DNA of 64,000 nucleotides from Panopea generosa (lineage: Eukaryota; Mollusca; Bivalvia; Adapedonta; Hiatellidae), in assembly GCA_029582155.1 (NCBI GenBank), contig CM055905.1, positions 68,159,618 through 68,223,617 of the forward strand. Reading direction: 5' to 3'. Position numbers and translations under genes: made by a program. The notes under the pieces are model-generated. The model was given only the letters and a program-made list of their open reading frames with translations, had not been told where the DNA came from and made no database searches. Shown here in pieces: positions 29,870 to 39,391 of the stretch (the first letter of the stretch is position 1; each line of letters begins with the position of its first letter).

Positions 29870-30345
29870 GTCACAATAAAACACGGTATCCCCCCCCCCC
29901 CAAACCCCCCCCCCCCCCCCCCCCCCCCCACCCCCGATAAGTCACGATAAACACGATAAAACGCGGTAGTTTTTTTTCGGTAAGTCACGATAGAACACGG
30001 TAGTTTTTTCGGTAAATCACGACAGAATTCGTAGCTTTTTTCGTTAAATCACAATAAAACACGGTATCCCCCCCCCCCGGTAAGTCACGATAGAAAACGT
30101 TAGTTTTTTCCCCGGGTCACGATAGAATTCGTAGCTTTTTTCGGTAAGTCACGATAGAACACGGTAGTTTTGTTTGGTAAGTCACGATAGATCTATGTAC
30201 GATAGCTTTTTCGGTAAGTCACGATAGAATTCGTAGTGTTTTTCGGTTAGTCACGATAGAATTCGTAGCTTTTTTTTCGGTAAGTCACGATAAAACGCAG
30301 TAGGTTTTTTTTTCGGTAAGTCACGACAGAATTTGTAGTTTTTTA
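29870..30345. repeat. Degenerate ~33-bp array with C and T homopolymers
   Basis: Units of TAAGTCACGATAGAACACGG or ...GAATTCGTAGC separated by T6-8 or C10-20 runs; a C tract of about 30 (with AAA and A breaks) sits at 29890-29935. Around 13 units. Confidence 0.85.
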
Positions 30346-31676
30346 ATAAAAACAAAAAATGTTACGTTAATGTAGAGCTTTTTACGTGCTCTATGGTACA
30401 TGCATAGATATGTTGCGAATATCTCGTGAGGCATTTTGTAGATAAAGACATTGGGGATGTCGGTATTTGAATTATTTTAATTTTACACCCAAGTTTACGT
30501 AGTTAATGAAAATTGAAGCCTGAATAATCGGTATTTGATGAGCGGTCCTATTGTCCGGTAGGAAGTCATGAACAGTTTATATCCTCCCCGGAGCTTCTGT
30601 ACGGGCATGTGCTCAGTATATACCCAACATAAACACGTCGCCCAGGTGACATAAACCCTCGTGTGTGTCATCCTGCTATCTAAATAACACTTTTGACAAT
30701 AACAGGATGGGAAACCTTTATCAGTTTAATAACACGGAGAAACGCATCAATTTTCTGCCTCAGTATCAGAGGTCGTAAAACTTAATTGGAAATGAAATAC
30801 ACACAGATATGTGGGGATAAATCCAATCAAAGTAATCTGGCATTTGGGGGGTTGGGTGCAAAATTTGTCTAACACAATAACGACAATGAAGGTAGATATT
30901 CTAGTGTTGCGGTCAGTCCTCTATTTGTTTGTCCGTCACTGTGGACGCAGCTTGAACCAACGTTTAGGTTACTTTTGTATATGTTAACGTGGTGACATAT
31001 TACATATCACTTAGCTTGGTGTTAGGCTCTTCTGTGATGTAAGATTATATTACTATTAGTATATTAGTACAGTGCACGTCTCACACCGCTATTACATCTC
31101 CCATAGGGCTCCATTGTTACATTTATGTCCAAAACACAGTGAAAAAAAAATCTGCAGCATGTGTCTGGTCTCAAATCTTCATCGGTTAAGGATATGCAAT
31201 TATAACATGCCTTGATCAGTTTTTTTTAATTCAATGTTTTTGTGATACCTATCAATTTCCAGAGTAATAATATGTCAACTATTCGCTCATGATGCGCTTC
31301 GAACCAACAATTCTGAAATGACACAGAATTGCCCATAAATCAGGTATCAGCATCAAATTTTCAGTGGTGATTTCTAAAATACTGACCATTTAACACATGG
31401 TAGGAAAAAATAAAATAAAAAAGTACAACGCCCTGAAATAAGAAGAAAAGTAAAGTTTAATTTCTACATCCGGAATACTCAAGAGAGTTAATAGTGGTGT
31501 GAAGAAATGTAATGATAAAACATAGCCCAGTTTCTGTTCATGTTATATGTGCAGTCTCCTTTCCTTCTTCTAATATTTTTAAAAACTGCATCAATTCTGA
31601 AATCATGGACAGTCTCATGTCCTTCCTCTGATTTTTTTTTTCTAAAACGTCATTCATTCCCAGATCAGACCCATGT
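30346..31676. other. Intergenic, nothing recognised
   Basis: Unique sequence between two tandem arrays; no coding frame. Confidence 0.55.
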
Positions 31677-32955
31677 CTAAGTTTCGACGAATATGTATAC
31701 CCACGGGTAACCCATCGTCGGATATGTATACCAACGGGTAACCCATCGTCGAATATGTATACCCACGGGTAACCCATCGACGAATATGTATAGCCACGGG
31801 TAACCCATCGTCGAGTATGTATACCCACGGGTAACCCATCGACGAATATGTATAGCCACGGGTAACCCATCGTCGAGTATGTATACCCGGCACGGGTAAC
31901 CCATCGTCGAATATGAATACCCACGGGTAACCCATCATCGAGTATGTATACCAACGGGTAACCCATCGACGAAAATGTATACCCATGGATAACCCATCGT
32001 CGAGTATGTATACCCACGGGTAACCCATCTTCGAATATGTATACCCACGGATAACCCATCGTCGAATATGTATACCCACGGATAACCCATCGTCGAATAT
32101 ATATACCCACGGGTAACCCATCGTCGAATTTGTATACCCACGGGTAACCCATCGACGAATATGTATACCCACGGGTAACCCATTGTCGAATATGTATACC
32201 CACGGTTAACTCATCTTCGAATATGTATACCCACGGGCAACCCATCGTCGAATATGTATACCCACGGGCAACCCATTGTCGAATATGTATACCCACGGGC
32301 AACCCATCGTCGAATATGTATACACACGGGTAACCCATCGTCTAATATGTATACCCACAGGTAACCCATCGTCGAATATGTATACCCACGGGTAACCCAT
32401 CGTCGAATATGTATACACACGGGTAACCCATCGTCTAATATGTATACCCACGGGTAACCCATCGTCGGATATGTATACACACGGGTAACCCATCGTCGAA
32501 TATGTATACACACGGGTAACCCATTGTCGAATATGTATACCCATGGGTAACCCATCGTCGAATATGTATACACACGGGTAACCCATCGTCGAATATGTAT
32601 ACACACGGGTAACCCATCGTCGAATATGTATACACACGGGTAACCCATTGTCGAATATGTATACCCATGGGTAACCCATCGTCGAATATGTATACCCACG
32701 GGTAACCCATCGTCGAATATGTATACACACGGGTAACCCATTGTCGAATATGTATACACACGGGTAACCCATCGTCGAATATGTATACACACGGGTAACC
32801 CATCGTCTAATATGTATACCCACGGGTAACCCATCGTCGGATATGTATACACACGGGTAACCCATCGTCGAATATGTATACCCACAGGTAACCCATTGTC
32901 GAATATGTATACCCATGGGTAACCCATTGTCGAATATGTATACCCACGGGTAACC
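31677..32955. repeat. 31-bp minisatellite, about 41 units
   Basis: Unit ACCCATCGTCGAATATGTAT + ACCCACGGGTA. Nearly every unit has a BstEII-type GGTAACC and an imperfect TACCC..GGGTA palindrome. Left units vary at CGACGAATATGTATAGCC; right units at ACACACGGG and GTCTAATATG. The TCTAATATG variant recurs at 32338, 32431 and 32803, spaced by 3 and 12 units. Minus-strand frames are open in all three phases. Confidence 0.97.
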
Positions 32956-33111
32956 AATTGTGATAAGGAATGGAGATTATCGGAACTGACACCCGGGGGT
33001 ATCCGATGATGGTGAAACAGGAGCAGAAAAAAGAAATTAAGGCTGTTTTTTTGTAATGCTATAACATACACAACTACCATCAGAACAGTAGCAAGACCCT
33101 CCCAGGGGGTC

Positions 33112-33285
33112 CCTGTTCCTTGGATCTCTTAAAATAATGGCTATTTTTCCCCAGATCCTCAAATGTATTTCCCCCGGATGTGTAAATTAAGGCTTTGATC
33201 CCTAGATCCCTGAAAGTGATGGCCAATGTTCCCCAGATCTCTAAAAATAATTGGCCGTGTTCCCCAGATCTCCAAAACCCCTGGG
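33112..33285. repeat. Degenerate ~34-bp tandem repeat
   Basis: Four to five units on GTTCCCCAGATCTCTAAAA and ATGGCC, right next to the 31-bp array. Gives a false 70-residue minus ORF. Confidence 0.7.
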
Positions 33286-33483
33286 AGGGCATCAGTAGCT
33301 ACAGTAACTGTCGGTTGAGTGGTAGAAAAAAATATTTTTTATATATCGGCATAATCAGTTAACTGTGATCAATAGACACAGTTTAATATAATGATTAAAT
33401 AGTTTGATTTACGATGTTCCAAAAACAAAAAGTAACATAACGCCAACATGGAAGATTGTTCACGTGGGTTAACGTCATTTTCA

Positions 33484-33693
33484 GCATATAACAACAGGGT
33501 GTGGCATATCCAATTTTATTTGTGGGTGAAGGAAGACCTCACAATGAACCTGAGTAGAACCACCGTCCTTCCGCAAACTCTTTAACATAAAGATTTTGTA
33601 CCAAGCTGGGCCCGAACCCACAACCCCAGCAGTGAGAGGTAAATGGGAGTCAGAGGACAGTAACTTGGACCACTCGGTCACGGAGGAACCGAC
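33484..33693 (-). mobile_element. SINE family 2
   Basis: From GTGTGGCATATCCAATTTTA to GGCCACTCGG-type A box complement (CACTCGGTCACGGAGGAACC). Central GCAAGTAACT shortened. Confidence 0.85.
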
Positions 33694-34162
33694 AACAGGA
33701 AAAACTTTCAAAGTATGCAGACAAAAATGTTGCATACACATTTTTACACCAACAAGTCAGTAAATATACGGAATACGCCTAGAACATTCAAGAAAGAGTT
33801 TAATGCCTGAATGTTGCTTTATTAACAGGAATGACTTGACACCTTAATATTTGTTATATTCAATCTCTTTGCGATATTGATGCATTGTTATTTACAAGTA
33901 AAAATAATTCTATGATCATGAAATACCAGAGTTTTATTTAAATTGCGTTTGAAAATCGGAGAGAAAACTACTCAAAGCACCAACATTTACTGCCAGGATA
34001 GTAAATTTTTACTGCCAGGGACTACAGACTATCAAATTACAACGCTACACTAGGCTATCTGCTGATGGTGAATTAACACAGGTCATGTGTATAGCGTGCA
34101 TCTCCCTCAAATTTCAAAGTTTTGGCAGTTAGAATTTTACTTTTTAAATTATTATAACAATT

Positions 34163-34397
34163 TTTTTGAATGGGTTAAACGCAATTTTCAACACATTTCA
34201 GGTTATATATGGCATATCCGGTTTTACTGGTGGAGGAAGACCTCAGACTGAGTAGAACTTGCGTCCTTCCGCAAGTAACTGAAAAATTTCTCACATAAAG
34301 TTTTTTGGAGCGAGCGGGACTCGAACCTACGAACTTAGCGGTGAGAGGTAAGTGATCTTGAGACGGCGCCTTAGACCACTCGGAAACGGAGAACCCT
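34163..34397 (-). mobile_element. SINE family 2, full-length, abutting the LINE
   Basis: All parts present; B box complement GGGACTCGAACC. Its head end touches the 5' edge of the LINE fragment. Confidence 0.88.
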
Positions 34398-35102
34398 TTT
34401 TATTACACTGAAGCAGTTTTTGGAAACTTTTTTTGTTTTGCCAATTAAATGTATTTTATCTAGGAAACGTAATCAACCCGTCCATCCACCACTATATATG
34501 CATAACCAACAAATATCAGAAGTACAATCACACAAACACTTAGGTATACTTTTATCAAACAACTGTACCTGGCACTCTCATATTCAATACATTATGGATA
34601 AGGCATGGTCAAGAATTAAAGTCATGAGAAAACTGAAATATCAGCTTGACAGAAGATCCCTGGAGACAATATATACATCTTTTATCCGACCACTGTTAGA
34701 ATATGGTAACACAATCTGGGATAACTGCACTAATTATGAAAAACACGAGTTAGAAAAAATTCAACACGAAGCAGCACGCATTGCAACTGGAACAACAAAA
34801 CTTGTATCAATTAATAACTTAAACACAGAAGTTGGGTGGGAAAGTCTAGAAACTCGAAGGACGAAACACAAATTAATTATTTTCTATAAAATGGTAAACC
34901 ATATGACTCCTCCCTACTTATCTACACTAGTACCATCCCAAATAGGTGAAAATTCCCCGTATAATCTCAGAAATAGTTATGACCTACAAATTCCAAGTTC
35001 GAGAACAGCGCTCTACTATAATTCTTTCATGCCATCTGTTGTCCGTGATTGGAACAATCTACCTATTGAAACAAGACAAGCCGGTTCTATCAATGCCTTT
35101 AA
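34398..35102 (+). mobile_element. LINE (jockey/CR1-like superfamily) fragment, C-terminal part of reverse transcriptase
   Basis: An open frame without an ATG start encodes the region after the reverse-transcriptase catalytic core of a non-LTR retrotransposon. Landmarks are HKHLGILLSNNCTWHSHI, IYTSFIRPLLEYGNTIWD, HELEKIQHEAARIATG and RDWNNLPIETRQ, all standard for the RT thumb and following domain of mollusc LINEs. The 5' side stops against a minus-strand SINE that ends near 34397. The frame continues to a stop at 35148 only because it reads into the inserted TTAA element; the true LINE frame ends at the TTAA (35099-35102) and resumes at 38059. Confidence 0.88.
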
Positions 35103-35289
35103 AGGGTACCGCACGTCAGAATATAAATGGCTATTTATCGTTAAATAGACATGTAAATAACACAAAAATCAACAAATTTTAATTGTACGAAATTTATTAA
35201 ATGAGAAAAATGACATTAAATATCATGATTTCAAGCGTTTCCTAAATGCTATGGGCGCCGCCATTTTGTAGCTCTTTTGTGATGGAGGT

Positions 35290-35318
35290 ATTCGGTGACG
35301 TCATAACTGCACTTCCGT
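35290..35318 (+). promoter_or_regulatory. CRE plus ETS-like motif in left subterminal repeat, facing inward
   Basis: GTGACGTCATAACTGCACTTCCG contains a consensus CRE (TGACGTCA) followed 10 bp later by ACTTCCG, an ETS-type core. It reads toward the signal-peptide ORF. The same block is inverted at the other end of the element, so it is part of the inverted repeat. Confidence 0.45.
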
Positions 35319-35529
35319 TCTAGTTATCGCGCAAATTGTATTGTGTCGTTAGTGACTGCTCTCTACTGATACTCTTTTGTATATACACTAATTCACGTAA
35401 ACAATTGATAGATAGATAAACAGTACATTAGTGAACATCGAAGGAAGACAATTAAACGCGAAAACTATTCTGAATTGAAGGACTTAACCATAAATATTGT
35501 TTTCTTCAGCGGAATAAGCGAGTGGAGTA

Positions 35530-35667
35530 ATGCGATATGTTTTGTTGGCAGCGTTGTTTTTAGTTTTCCTAATATGTGATTTCACATTGCCTCAGTGTCA
35601 AGCTTCTGGTGACATCACGCGCAAAACACCTTTATACTTTGGGGTAGGACTTAAGATTGTAGAATGA
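35530..35667 (+). CDS. 45-residue ORF with signal peptide inside the TTAA element
   Basis: ATG at 35530 opens a 45-residue frame whose first 29 residues look like a signal peptide: MRYVLLAALFLVFLIC, then a polar stretch ending QCQAS. About 16 residues follow to a TGA. It lies 235 bp downstream of the left CRE, on the inward strand, with a long ATG-poor leader. A GGG/gtagga near the end might be a 5' splice site, which would make this a first exon captured by the element. No family recognised; may be chance. Confidence 0.3.
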   Translation: MRYVLLAALFLVFLICDFTLPQCQASGDITRKTPLYFGVGLKIVE

Positions 35668-36036
35668 AGCGTTCCAATGCCTTGGCGTACTACTACCCAA
35701 GGATACAATTTCTGATGATTTCAGTACGAAGATGACCATATGCGACATACATATAAACTTAGTGTATATTATCCAGTGGGAAGCTCTTAAAAATGTGCTA
35801 ATAACATATAGCTCAGCTGATTTCTAAAATTTAATTTGTAATTTTATATACTCTTCCAAAATATTGCGAAATTGATATAGCAAACTTTCACAATATTATA
35901 ATTGCAGTCTGTTTGAACAGGTGTGATAATCCAATTAACAATAAAAACAAGAGGTTAATGCCAAAACATAAGGTGTGAAAACGACATGGTATCTAAAAGT
36001 TATTATTAAAATACAAATTAAGGCCAATTAATTGTG

Positions 36037-36330
36037 ACAGGCCCGATTAGCTCAGTCAGTTACGTGTCTAACTATCAATCCTGGTGTTTCGAGTTCGAAT
36101 CCCAACCCGGCGACAGTCTCTGTGATGACTGACATACAACATTGTGTCTTAAAATCATTTGTCTCAACACGGCTGATTCGAGTGGTAAAATTATCAGTTA
36201 CTTGCGGTTGTTGGGTGTGCTCGAGTACTGGTTAACCTTTGCAGGAAACAGTGGTTAGGTTAACTGAACATCTGAACAGTAAACCCTCGATGACAAAAAA
36301 TGATGCTAAATATTCAGTCAACCATTAATT
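36037..36330 (+). mobile_element. SINE family 3, full-length, inside the TTAA element
   Basis: GGCCCGATTAGCTCAGTCAG head, GAGTTCGAATCCC B box, TTATCAGTTACTTGCGG core, CCCTCGATGACA near the end. Inserted after the TTAA element. Confidence 0.9.
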
Positions 36331-37500
36331 GTTCATAAACTCATTTTATTAATTTTATAATCAATAGGCAATTTAGTTTATTGATATATGGCTTTTTCAC
36401 AGTCAACTAGGTCATTATTCTTGAATAGACATTTGAACTACCTCAACTTCGCAATGAAAAAAGGTAAAGTAAAACCTTTGTTCCTTTATTTATTCATTAA
36501 TACATGAAAAGTTTTTTTTACTGTTAAAATAGTGTTCTGGTATACAATTTATGAAAAATATTCATAAAATCATATAACTTAATTTTTTTACTTGTAAGTT
36601 TGCATTAATATTGAAACCCTAATTAACTGAAAATGTTTAAATTAGTAATAAGGCATAATACTGTGTGATATAACATCCTGTCATTAACCCTGGGGTCATT
36701 AAACCTGGGGTGATCACGCTTATTAGGGTACAATATGCACAATGTGGCAGGGTATTTCTCATTACCACATGGTGTGAATGTGGTGTTGGTGAATTATGAA
36801 AGCTCAGCAGGGTGCCAGTAGCTGGACAGTAACATACACTTTGTGCAATATGCCTGTAGACATTATATTCCTTATGACACTCCCTATAAGGAGACACATT
36901 CATATATGTTCAGAGAACTGGTAGAATAGATAATCATCATATATCAAATTGGGTAGTAACACCATTTGAATAACCAAAAGACAGTGCCAGTTATGTAAAA
37001 CAACACAAAAAAAAACCCAACTCATTCATGCTTCATCTAAAATTACTAAAAAGGATATGAAATCAAAATTTTATCAGCCATTTCTCAGTACGCAACAATG
37101 GCCGCACCAGCTAAACACGATAAGAAAAGAGATATAATATTATTTCTTATTCTCTCTTAGACAGGTAAATATATGTAACAAAACATTTTCCCTTAATTCC
37201 ATTCTTGGTCTAATTAGTGTTTTTTTTTTGATAATGTATTGACTGAGTAGCAAACAGTATAAACCCTGATAGTACAGCATGAATGTGCAGGCTCGTCTGG
37301 ATCTACATCAACACTGACGGCAATAATTACTTTTTTTTATCAAGCTAAGGGTAATTTTACTATTTTGAAAAATTCAATCATCAATGTCAGGCTACATGAT
37401 TAGATGTCAGAGTTGTGATTGATGAGTTTCGGGTTTGATCTCTGGTTCATGATCGGTGTGACTGTTTAACAGTTATCATCTTTTTGGGTGAAAACTTCAT

Positions 37501-37768
37501 AAGACATTGCTGTGACATCTCTGTATTATTTCTGTGATACATTCTAAATCTTCTGAATTTCCAATAGTGTGAAATTGCATCTGCAGCACGTATTTTCGTC
37601 AGACGAAAGCATCATTACACTGTTTTTGCAGCTGCAAAAATCTTTCACGTGTGTGAACAACTGTGCCGTCTCACTATTTCTCTCGTCTTCTAATTCATTT
37701 AACTCTGCTTCTGAAAATTCTGGTTCAAAGTTGTAGGCAAAAAGTCCTTCTCCGTTACTAAAATCCAT
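37501..37768 (-). pseudogene. Decayed P2X7 C-terminal-like (cysteine-rich) domain ORF in the TTAA element
   Basis: Starting at ATG 37768 (minus), 74 residues are open. YNFEPEFSEAELNELEDE, then FCSCKNSVMM and ENTCC resemble the start of the cysteine-rich, zinc-binding domain known from the P2X7 receptor tail and from many stand-alone invertebrate proteins. The family pattern is roughly C-x-C-x2-C-x2-M ... E-C-x-C-C; here the third Cys is Ser (residue 50) and the Cys after Glu is Thr. After a stop, a shifted frame at 37545-37501 gives LECITEIIQRCHSNVL, like the following ECIT...C...VL block of the family. So the copy is probably broken by a frameshift or by missing splicing. Recognition is from motif memory only. 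Confidence 0.5.
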
Positions 37769-37850
37769 TTTATTAGTCTTGCGAGTACTTTTGCCGGTGA
37801 CTATAATTGCACGTTTCTACATCTGCTGTAGCGTATAAATCAATTATGTT

Positions 37851-37880
37851 TTAAACCGGAAGTGCAGTTATGACGTCACG
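37851..37880 (-). promoter_or_regulatory. CRE plus ETS-like motif in right subterminal repeat, facing inward
   Basis: Mirror of the left block; on the minus strand GTGACGTCATAACTGCAC is followed by ACTTCCGG and, about 80 bp later, the ATG of the P2X7-like ORF. The distance suits a promoter with a short leader. Confidence 0.45.
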
Positions 37881-38054
37881 CAGGTATCCAATATGGCGAC
37901 TTCCACCATAAAGTCGATGTGCGAAAATGACCGTTACAAAACGAGCTGATATATCTTTATGGACACGAATTTATGCATAATAATACTATTAATAGAAAGC
38001 TGAACTCATAGCTATTCATATTATCCTGTTTTATACACAGGGTTGCGTTCCCCT

Positions 38055-38431
38055 TTAAGCACCAGCTAAATAAAAATCTTACCAAAACATCAAAACACTT
38101 TTACACAGGCACAAGAAAATGTCAGGTCTTGCATACTCGTCTTCGTACAAATTGTAGCACGCTGAAACAACACTTATTCCAAAAAAATATTGAAAATTCT
38201 CCACTATGTACATGTGGAGCAATTGAAAGTACAAATCATTACCTCTTCATCTGTCCTATTTATCATGTCGAACGTGCTACACTTCTTGCATCAATCTCTC
38301 ATATATGCACTGTTACCCTCAACACACTTCTCTTTGGAGAACCTCAGCTCCCCCACAATACAAACGTCGAAATTTTTAAAGCTGTCCACAAATATATACT
38401 CTCGAGTAAGCGTTTTAATAACGAAAACTAA
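38055..38431 (+). mobile_element. LINE fragment, 3' part with post-RT zinc motif
   Basis: This is the continuation of the LINE interrupted at 35102. From the right-hand TTAA copy, frame K-H-Q-L-N-K runs into HFYTGTRKCQVLHTRLRT and then CTCGAIESTNHYLFIC, a C-x-C-x7-H-x4-C motif typical of the C terminus of this LINE group. The frame ends at TAA 38429-38431. An AT-rich (AAT) tract and possible 3' UTR follow. Confidence 0.88.
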
Positions 38432-38469
38432 AAACTTATCTAACAACGCTGTAAAGCTGTAGACTTGTA

Positions 38470-38552
38470 AATAACAATAATCATAATAATAATAATAACA
38501 ATAATAATTATAATAATAATAATTATAATTATAATTATAATAATAATAATTT
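38470..38552. repeat. (AAT/ATA) microsatellite after the LINE
   Basis: AT-only tract of AAT, AAC and AATT units directly after the LINE stop region; likely grown from the LINE 3' tail. Confidence 0.8.
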
Positions 38553-38919
38553 ATATGTTGCTGTCTGTTTCCCTTGGCTCGCTCGCATTAGTCCTGAACT
38601 CGTCCACCTTTTTTTCTGTTTATTTTGTTTTTAATTCTAATTTATATGATTAATTATAAAATTTTGTTTTCTTTCAAAACTTAACAAGACATTCAACTAT
38701 CGATGTAAAAATCATATATCTTTTATAGAACTCTATTTTGTTAATATATCAAAACTAATCTAATGAATCTTCGCCACCTTACACAAATGTTTGTATAAGT
38801 TACTGAGGAGAGAAACTATATAAGAAATATTTTCTTTCGTTTCAATCCTTTTACTAAATATGTTGTGGAATATGCTGTACATAATGTATGAATAAATATG
38901 TTTAAACCAAATGTATTAA

Positions 38920-39387
38920 AGCAACACATCCACGTTTAAACTTTTTTAAAAAGTTTTTCAGTTGAGTTGTAAGCACATTTCCCATACATAAATATATGGT
39001 CAGTGAGCTGTATATGTGCTAACAAACACTATCCAGAACGCTTTAGAATTATAAAAGTCACAAACGCTTTATAAATTATTTTTAAATTGCCGAGGATTTC
39101 AACTTGGCTTCAAATTGAATTATGCGAGTCGTATTAAAAAACTTCACGTTTTAGTGCGTAGTGTACTTTACCTGCCTTGAAAGTCATTTTGACAAATTTT
39201 TTTGACTCGGGTGAGTTACACGCTTGTTTTATAAAGTGTTAGTCACGCATTATAATTTGGGCATCATTTTGTTCGGGATTGTGTTTATATGCTCATATAC
39301 AGCTAATTGATCATATGTTTGTATGGGAAATGTGCTCATAACTCAATTAATTTTTTTTTTTAAAAGTTCAAACGTGGATGTGTTGCT
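38920..39387. mobile_element. 468-bp TTAA-flanked inverted-repeat element (AGCAACACATCC ends)
   Basis: TTAA at 38916-38919 and 39388-39391 flank inverted repeats of about 100 bp: AGCAACACATCCACGTTT at both ends, with GAGCACATTTCCCATACA-type sequence and AGCTGTATATG further in. No ORF. The long, well matched ends suggest a fairly young non-autonomous element that could fold into a hairpin. Confidence 0.88.
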
Positions 39388-39391
39388 TTAA

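Larger units (their letters stand above)
35103..38054. mobile_element. 2952-bp TTAA-flanked DNA transposon inserted in the LINE frame
   Basis: Both sides carry TTAA (35099-35102 and 38055-38058). The ends are diverged inverted repeats: left AGGGTACCGCACG, right (complement) AGGGGAACGCAAC, with further matching blocks about 15-30 bp inside (AGAATATAAATGGCTAT against ATAATATGAATAGCTAT) and about 180 bp inside (GTGACGTCATAACTGCAC, identical). Duplicated TTAA and terminal repeats point to a piggyBac- or Kolobok-type cut-and-paste element. No transposase was found, so it is non-autonomous or decayed. Inside it are a short secreted-type ORF, a P2X7-like remnant and a later SINE insertion (36037-36330). 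Confidence 0.85.

Noticed and set aside
31677..32955. CRISPR-like regular repeat
   Set aside because: No unique spacers; units are contiguous, and the genome is eukaryotic.
31538..33080. Several minus-strand ORFs of 75-289 residues with MGYPWVYIFDDGLP repeats
   Set aside because: They come from a 31-bp minisatellite without stops in any minus frame; three overlapping frames are equally open, no splice or promoter evidence, and flanking parts look non-coding.
33080..33292. 70-residue minus ORF with GDLG-like repeats
   Set aside because: Translation of a degenerate ~34-bp tandem repeat.
35100..35148. Last 16 codons of the 242-codon LINE frame
   Set aside because: They lie in the left end of the inserted TTAA element; the true LINE continuation is at 38059.
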